From the NCBI GenBank assembly GCA_020638655.1, contig JACKIC010000003.1:186001-250000 (forward strand): a DNA stretch of 64,000 bases. Reading direction: 5' to 3'. Source of the stretch: Planctomycetota bacterium (GTDB lineage: Bacteria > Planctomycetota > UBA1135 > UBA2386). The position numbers and the translations under genes are program-made. This document shows, in pieces, positions 60,111-64,000 of this stretch (positions are counted from its first letter, which is position 1; the number at the start of each line of letters is the position of its first letter). Under the pieces are notes generated by a model, which was given only the letters and a program-made list of their open reading frames with translations, did no database searches and was not told the origin of the DNA.

Positions 60111-62690
60111 TCAGCGCTGCGTCAGCGCGCGCAGCCGCGCGGCGCGGGCCTCGTCCCCGCGGGCCTCGAACAGACGCGCGAGCGCCGCGAACGGCTCGGT
60201 GTCGCGCCGCGGCAGGTCGCGATCGCCGGGCCTGGGCCCGCAGCTCGCGCCGGGCGGCGGGCCGGGAGGGCGCGGACCGCGGTCGGCGCCGCGGCGCGCG
60301 ATGTCCTCGGGGCGCAGGGTGTCGACCCAGGGGCCCAGCTCGGCGAGGGCCGCCGCGACTTCGTCGTCGTGGCCCAGTTGGGCGGCGAGCAGCGCGACGC
60401 GCGTCTGCGCGCTGCGCGCGACGAAGCCGCCGTCGCTCTGCGCGTCGACTCCTGCGACTCGCACGACCTCGCGCCAGTAGCCGATGCCCGCGGCCGCGTC
60501 CACGGTCTCGATGCGGCGCGCGGCCTTGCTGAGCACTTCGATCGCGAGGTCTCTCACGCCCGACGACGCGGGGAACTCGCGCGCGAGGTCGAGCGCGGTC
60601 GCCGCGGCCTGCTCGAGATCGTCACGATCGCCTGGCTGCAGCGCGCCGCGCGACATGCCGGCTGCGTCGGACAACACGGCGGCGAACTCCGCGCGCAGCA
60701 GCGGCGCCTTGGGCAGGCGCTGCGTGAGTGCTTCGAGGATGCTGCGCGCCTCGGCGCGCTGGGCGCGGGCATGCGTGGGGTCGGCGCCGAGCATCGCCAG
60801 GAAGCGCAGGCTGCCGGCGCGTGCGCGCAGCAGGTCGACGTCGTCGGGTCGCTGCCGCAGCAGGTCGGCGAGGATGCGTTCGGCGGCGCCGTGGTGTTCG
60901 CGGGCGCGTTCGGCCCAGCCGGTGGCGAGCTCCTTGGGACGCTCGGCGGACAGCGGCGACTCGTACCAGCCGCGACCGCCGGCGCACAGGGCGAGCAGGT
61001 CGTGGGCGCGCGCGTGCTGCCGCAGCACGTCGAAGTCGCCGCCGTCGGCGACGGCGAGCGCGAGGTCCAGTTCGCGCCGCGCCCCGTCGAAGTCGCGCGC
61101 GGCCATGCGGCAGCGGCCCAGCTCGACGCGCAGTCGCGCGTTGGCGGCGCGGTCCGCCTTCGCGACCAGCGCGAGCGCGCGCCGCAGCGCGGCCTCGGCA
61201 GCCTCGTGGTCGCCGAGGTGCAGGTGGATCACGCCGACGCGTTCGTGCGCCATCACGGTGCGCGCCGCGAGCCGCGCGTCGTGCTCGTTGCGGGCCGCGA
61301 AGCGGTCGTAGAACGTGGCCAGCTGCTGCAGCGCGGCGGCGTCCTTGGAGGACACCTCGAAGATGCGGTCGTCGAGCGTGGGGCCGGGCGCGGCGGCGCC
61401 GCCGGTCAGGCTCGCGAACACCTCCTCGAACGCCGACAGCGCGAGCTCGAGGTTGTCCTCGGCGAGCACCAGCGCGCTGCGCGTGTTGAGCGAGCCCGTG
61501 ACGCCGAGCGCTGCCGCCGCGACGGCGCCGGTGCCCGCGAGCAGGGCGAGCGCGGTGACCAGGCGGTTGCGCCGGGCCCAGCGCCAGCAGCGTTCGACGG
61601 CCGAGGCGCGGCGCGCGCTCACGGGGCGGTCCTCGAGCACCGCGCGCAGGTCGGCGGCGAACGCGCCCGCGCTCTGGTAGCGGTGCGCGGGATCGGGCGC
61701 GAGGGCCTTGAGCACGACGGTCTCGAGGTCGCGCGGCACCGCGTGATTGCGCGCGCTCGGCGGCTCGATCGCCGCGGCCTCGACGCGCGGCAGCAGGTCG
61801 GTCGAGTCGCCTTCGCCGTAGGGCGGGGCGAGCGTCAGCAGTTCGTGAAGCACAAGCCCCAGCGCGAACACGTCGGCGCGCTGGTCGCCGCGGCCGCGCA
61901 GCTGTTCGGGCGCCATGTAGCGCAGGGTGCCGACGAAGTTGCCGCTGCGCGTGAGGTCGTGTTCGTCGAGCAGCCGGGCCACGCCGAAGTCCGCGATCCA
62001 AGCCGTGCCGTCGCCGTCGAGCAGCACGTTGGCGGGCTTGACGTCGCGGTGCAGCACGCCGAGGCGGTGCGCGTAGTCGAGCGCGTCGGCGAGCTGCACC
62101 GCGATGCGCACGGCGGAGCCGATCGGGTCGGCGTCGAGCCGCTTCGCGATGTTGACGGGGTGGGAACGGTGGTCCTCGGGCGGCTGCGTCAGCGCGCCGT
62201 CGCGGCGCACGGCGATCACGCGGTCCAGGCTGCAGCCGTCGATGAGCTGCATGGCGTAGAAATGCAGGTCGCCGGCGCTGTCGGTGCCGTGGATCGGCAC
62301 GATGTTGGTGTGGTGCAGGCGCGCCGCCGCGCGGGCCTCGCGGTGGAAGCGGGTGATGCGCGACGAGTCGCCGAGCGTCGCGGCGTCGAGCACCTTGAGC
62401 GCGACCAGGCGCTGCAGCGTGAGGTGTTCGGCCTCGAAGACGATGCCCATGCCGCCGCGCCCGAGTTCGCGTCGCACGACGAAGTCGCCGAGCCGGTCGC
62501 CGGCCCGAACGGGGCCGCCGTGCCGGGCGCGCTCGAGCATGTCGACCGAGGCGAGCAGGCTGGCGAGCTCGGCGGACCGCGCACCGGCGCGCTGCGCGAA
62601 CTGCAGCAGGTCGAGCGCTTCGCCGGCGCGGCGCCGCTGCACGTAGTCCTCGACGAGGGCGGCCAGGGACGAATCTCCGTCTTGGCTCAT
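60111..62690 (-). CDS. Transmembrane Ser/Thr protein kinase
   Basis: 859 aa from the ATG at 62690 (MSQDGDSSLAALVEDYVQRR). Kinase domain about 66-350: GRGGMGIVFEA at 77-87, Lys99, HRDVKPAN (Asp216), DFG at 234-236 and APEQ. A membrane helix (LALLAGTGAVAAAALGVTG) at about 382-400 and about 450 residues of helical repeats (RALALVAKADRAANARLRVE, LDLALAVADGGDFDVLRQHA) outside complete it. The C-terminus has a Pro-rich, Arg-rich stretch (RRGADRGPRPPGPPPGASCG). It follows its ECF sigma factor after 4 nt on the same strand and is the more divergent kinase of the three. Confidence 0.92.
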   Translation of the reverse strand: MSQDGDSSLAALVEDYVQRRRAGEALDLLQFAQRAGARSAELASLLASVDMLERARHGGPVRAGDRLGDFVVRRELGRGGMGIVFEAEHLTLQRLVALKVLDAATLGDSSRITRFHREARAAARLHHTNIVPIHGTDSAGDLHFYAMQLIDGCSLDRVIAVRRDGALTQPPEDHRSHPVNIAKRLDADPIGSAVRIAVQLADALDYAHRLGVLHRDVKPANVLLDGDGTAWIADFGVARLLDEHDLTRSGNFVGTLRYMAPEQLRGRGDQRADVFALGLVLHELLTLAPPYGEGDSTDLLPRVEAAAIEPPSARNHAVPRDLETVVLKALAPDPAHRYQSAGAFAADLRAVLEDRPVSARRASAVERCWRWARRNRLVTALALLAGTGAVAAAALGVTGSLNTRSALVLAEDNLELALSAFEEVFASLTGGAAAPGPTLDDRIFEVSSKDAAALQQLATFYDRFAARNEHDARLAARTVMAHERVGVIHLHLGDHEAAEAALRRALALVAKADRAANARLRVELGRCRMAARDFDGARRELDLALAVADGGDFDVLRQHARAHDLLALCAGGRGWYESPLSAERPKELATGWAERAREHHGAAERILADLLRQRPDDVDLLRARAGSLRFLAMLGADPTHARAQRAEARSILEALTQRLPKAPLLRAEFAAVLSDAAGMSRGALQPGDRDDLEQAAATALDLAREFPASSGVRDLAIEVLSKAARRIETVDAAAGIGYWREVVRVAGVDAQSDGGFVARSAQTRVALLAAQLGHDDEVAAALAELGPWVDTLRPEDIARRGADRGPRPPGPPPGASCGPRPGDRDLPRRDTEPFAALARLFEARGDEARAARLRALTQR

Positions 62691-62694
62691 CGGC

Positions 62695-63303
62695 TCAGCC
62701 CTGGTCTCCGAGGGCCGCGCGCAGCCGCTGCAGGGCGCGCAGGTACCGGTCGCTCGCCGTCGAGGCGGGCAGTCCGAGCAGCTCGGCCGCCTCGCGGTTG
62801 CTGGCTTCCTCGAAGTGACGCAGCACGAGCAGCTCGCGGTCGATCTCGTCCATGGTCGCCAGCGCCTCGTGCACGCTCGCGGTCAGTTCGCGCCGCGCCG
62901 CGGCCGAGCTCGGCGGCGTCACGCTCGCGACGAGCCGCTGCGACAGGCTGCCCGAGCTGCCGCCCGGCAGGCCGCCGAGGGGGGACTCGCGGCCGGCGTC
63001 GCGCTTCTTGCCGAGGTGTGCGCGGTGCAGGTCGGTCAGCGTCTGCGCGAGTACCAGTCGCAGCCACACCCAGGCGGTGGTGGTGCGGCTGGCGTCGAAG
63101 GTGTCCTGCCGCTTGCCGGCCGCGAGGAAGGTCTCCTGGATCACGTCCTCGGGGTCGAGCCTGGCGAGCAGCGACGGATGCAGCCGCAGCCGCACGATCT
63201 GCTCCATGCGGGGCCGGTAGATGCCGAACGCCTCGGCGAGCGCGTCTTCGGCGCCCGCCTGCAGTCGGGCGCACAGATCGGATGGTTCGGGGGCGGCGGC
63301 CAT
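62695..63303 (-). CDS. ECF-type RNA polymerase sigma factor
   Basis: 202 aa from the ATG at 63303 (MAAAPEPSDLCARLQAGAED). Region 2: LDPEDVIQETFLAAGKRQDT and TTTAWVWLRLVLAQTLTDLHR. Region 4: EIDRELLVLRHFEEASNREA then AELLGLPASTASDRYLRALQRL. An in-frame start at 63342 is possible but has no advantage. It is the first gene of the third sigma/kinase operon, with the shared motif 58 nt before the ATG. Confidence 0.9.
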   Translation of the reverse strand: MAAAPEPSDLCARLQAGAEDALAEAFGIYRPRMEQIVRLRLHPSLLARLDPEDVIQETFLAAGKRQDTFDASRTTTAWVWLRLVLAQTLTDLHRAHLGKKRDAGRESPLGGLPGGSSGSLSQRLVASVTPPSSAAARRELTASVHEALATMDEIDRELLVLRHFEEASNREAAELLGLPASTASDRYLRALQRLRAALGDQG

Positions 63304-63361
63304 TCGGGGGCGCACATACGCAGGGCTTGCGGAGCGGACCACCGGCGCTGTGTGCGGCCCA

Positions 63362-63382
63362 GCGGAATGCGCAGAATTGTCC
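63362..63382 (-). promoter_or_regulatory. Kinase/sigma operon upstream motif, site 1
   Basis: Minus-strand sequence GACAATTCTGCGCATTCCGC (preceded by G). It lies 58 nt before the sigma ATG at 63303, almost exactly as in the 43282 site. Because the dioxygenase-like gene starts at 63450 on the other strand, a shared promoter region is possible. Confidence 0.55.
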
Positions 63383-63449
63383 GTTCATCGCGCGGGTGCT
63401 TTCGTCATCACTCGTCTTGGCCCCCAGTCCGAACCCTGAACCAGACGTC

Positions 63450-64000
63450 ATGACCGAACCCGATTCCTCCGTCCCCGGCATCGACCGCCGGAACCTGCTG
63501 CGCGGCCTCGGTGCCGCGGGCGCTGCGGCGCTGGTGGCCGGCGCGGCCCCGCTGTCGGCGCGCAGCGCGGTCCGCGGCCCGTCCGCGGCGTATCCGATCC
63601 TGCCGGGCTTCGAGGCGCCGGAAGACGACGACGAGATCTCGCCGCCGCTGCCGGGTGTCGACCCCAACCCGTTCGCGTTCCCGCGTGCGCGCCGCGTGCT
63701 CAGCGAGGCCGAGGCACAGTTCGCGCGCGACATGTTGCTGCAGAGCAGCATGTGCCCGCGCAGCCCGACTGCGACCGAAGGGCCCTACTACGTGGCCAAC
63801 CCGCTCGTGCGCCAGAACATCGTCGAGGACCGCGTCGGCCTGCCGACCACGATCTTCTTCCAGGTGGTGCGCGAGGCCGACTGCAGCCCGATCGTCAACG
63901 CCGCCGTCGACCTGTGGCACGCCGACCAGGCTGGCGTCTACTCGGGCTACGCCAACCAGGGCACGCAGGGGCGCGTGTTCCTGCGTGGCAGGCAATACAC
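63450..64000 (+). CDS. Exported intradiol-dioxygenase-like protein, second copy (3' end cut by window)
   Basis: 183 codons visible; no stop before the end. It starts MTEPDSSVPGIDRRNLLRGL, then an Ala-rich helix (GAAGAAALVAGAAP): a twin-Arg (Tat) signal, without a lipobox. TATEGPYYVANPLVRQNI gives the first Tyr ligand, followed by IFFQVVREADCSPIVNAAV and DLWHADQAGVYSGYANQG, then VFLRGRQY, all as in the first copy at 56945. The downstream Tyr/His/His ligands lie outside the window. It lacks the cadherin-like N-terminal domain of the first copy. It is divergent from the third sigma/kinase operon. Confidence 0.8.
   Translation, partial: MTEPDSSVPGIDRRNLLRGLGAAGAAALVAGAAPLSARSAVRGPSAAYPILPGFEAPEDDDEISPPLPGVDPNPFAFPRARRVLSEAEAQFARDMLLQSSMCPRSPTATEGPYYVANPLVRQNIVEDRVGLPTTIFFQVVREADCSPIVNAAVDLWHADQAGVYSGYANQGTQGRVFLRGRQY

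Overview
The window is GC-rich, gene-dense bacterial DNA from what is most likely a Planctomycetota chromosome, probably one of the high-GC lineages known from environmental genomes. The reasons are the density of ECF sigma factors (four) and Ser/Thr protein kinases (three, each paired with a sigma factor), and the many secreted proteins with FG-GAP, propeller, lectin, IPT and carboxypeptidase-regulatory-like modules. Six of those secreted proteins appear to share a lineage-specific domain. GTG starts are common and co-directional genes often overlap by 4 nt. No tRNA, rRNA, CRISPR array, prophage or transposase gene was recognised. No stretch over about 300 nt lacks a gene.

Layout. 1-9.8 kb: a zinc-peptidase fragment, secreted FG-GAP and propeller proteins, a DEAD-box RNA helicase with an apparent frameshift near its 3' end, the ergothioneine enzyme EgtB, a class-C beta-lactamase-like hydrolase and a FlgG-like lipoprotein. 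9.8-16.3 kb: a sigma/kinase operon, divergent from a second sigma factor that is translationally coupled to a membrane-anchored propeller protein (candidate anti-sigma or sensor). 16.3-25.3 kb: housekeeping and envelope genes (cupin/DUF2911, HD hydrolase, DUF3817, dihaem cytochrome/EB_dh fusion, macro domain, universal stress protein, DUF900 hydrolase, N-formylglutamate amidohydrolase). 25.3-28.8 kb: an amidoligase cluster (C39-like protease, RLAN/RimK ATP-grasp ligase, GCS2 ligase). 28.9-40 kb: a pyruvate-kinase variant, a NhaD/ArsB transporter with a CBS protein, lipoproteins, a fatty-acid desaturase with a 57-residue membrane partner, and an MddA/NnrU-like membrane protein. 40.2-43.2 kb: a kinase/sigma operon in the reverse order. 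46.9-53.8 kb: a five-gene operon with a YtrA-type GntR regulator, an ABC ATPase and three tandem paralogues of about 640 aa, each fusing an ABC-2-like membrane domain to a propeller-like domain. 53.8-64 kb: secreted proteins, including two intradiol-dioxygenase-like enzymes with export signals, and a third sigma/kinase pair.

The strongest unexplained signals are: (1) the ABC operon with three permease-propeller fusions and a perfect operator-like inverted repeat just before its first start codon; (2) a family of three hairpin elements with a conserved outer sequence and a changing but still paired inner stem; (3) a roughly 20-bp motif upstream of all three kinase/sigma operons, at nearly the same distance (57-58 nt) from two of the start codons; (4) the shared domain of the secreted proteins, usually C-terminal. 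All calls come from reading the sequence; no database search was run.
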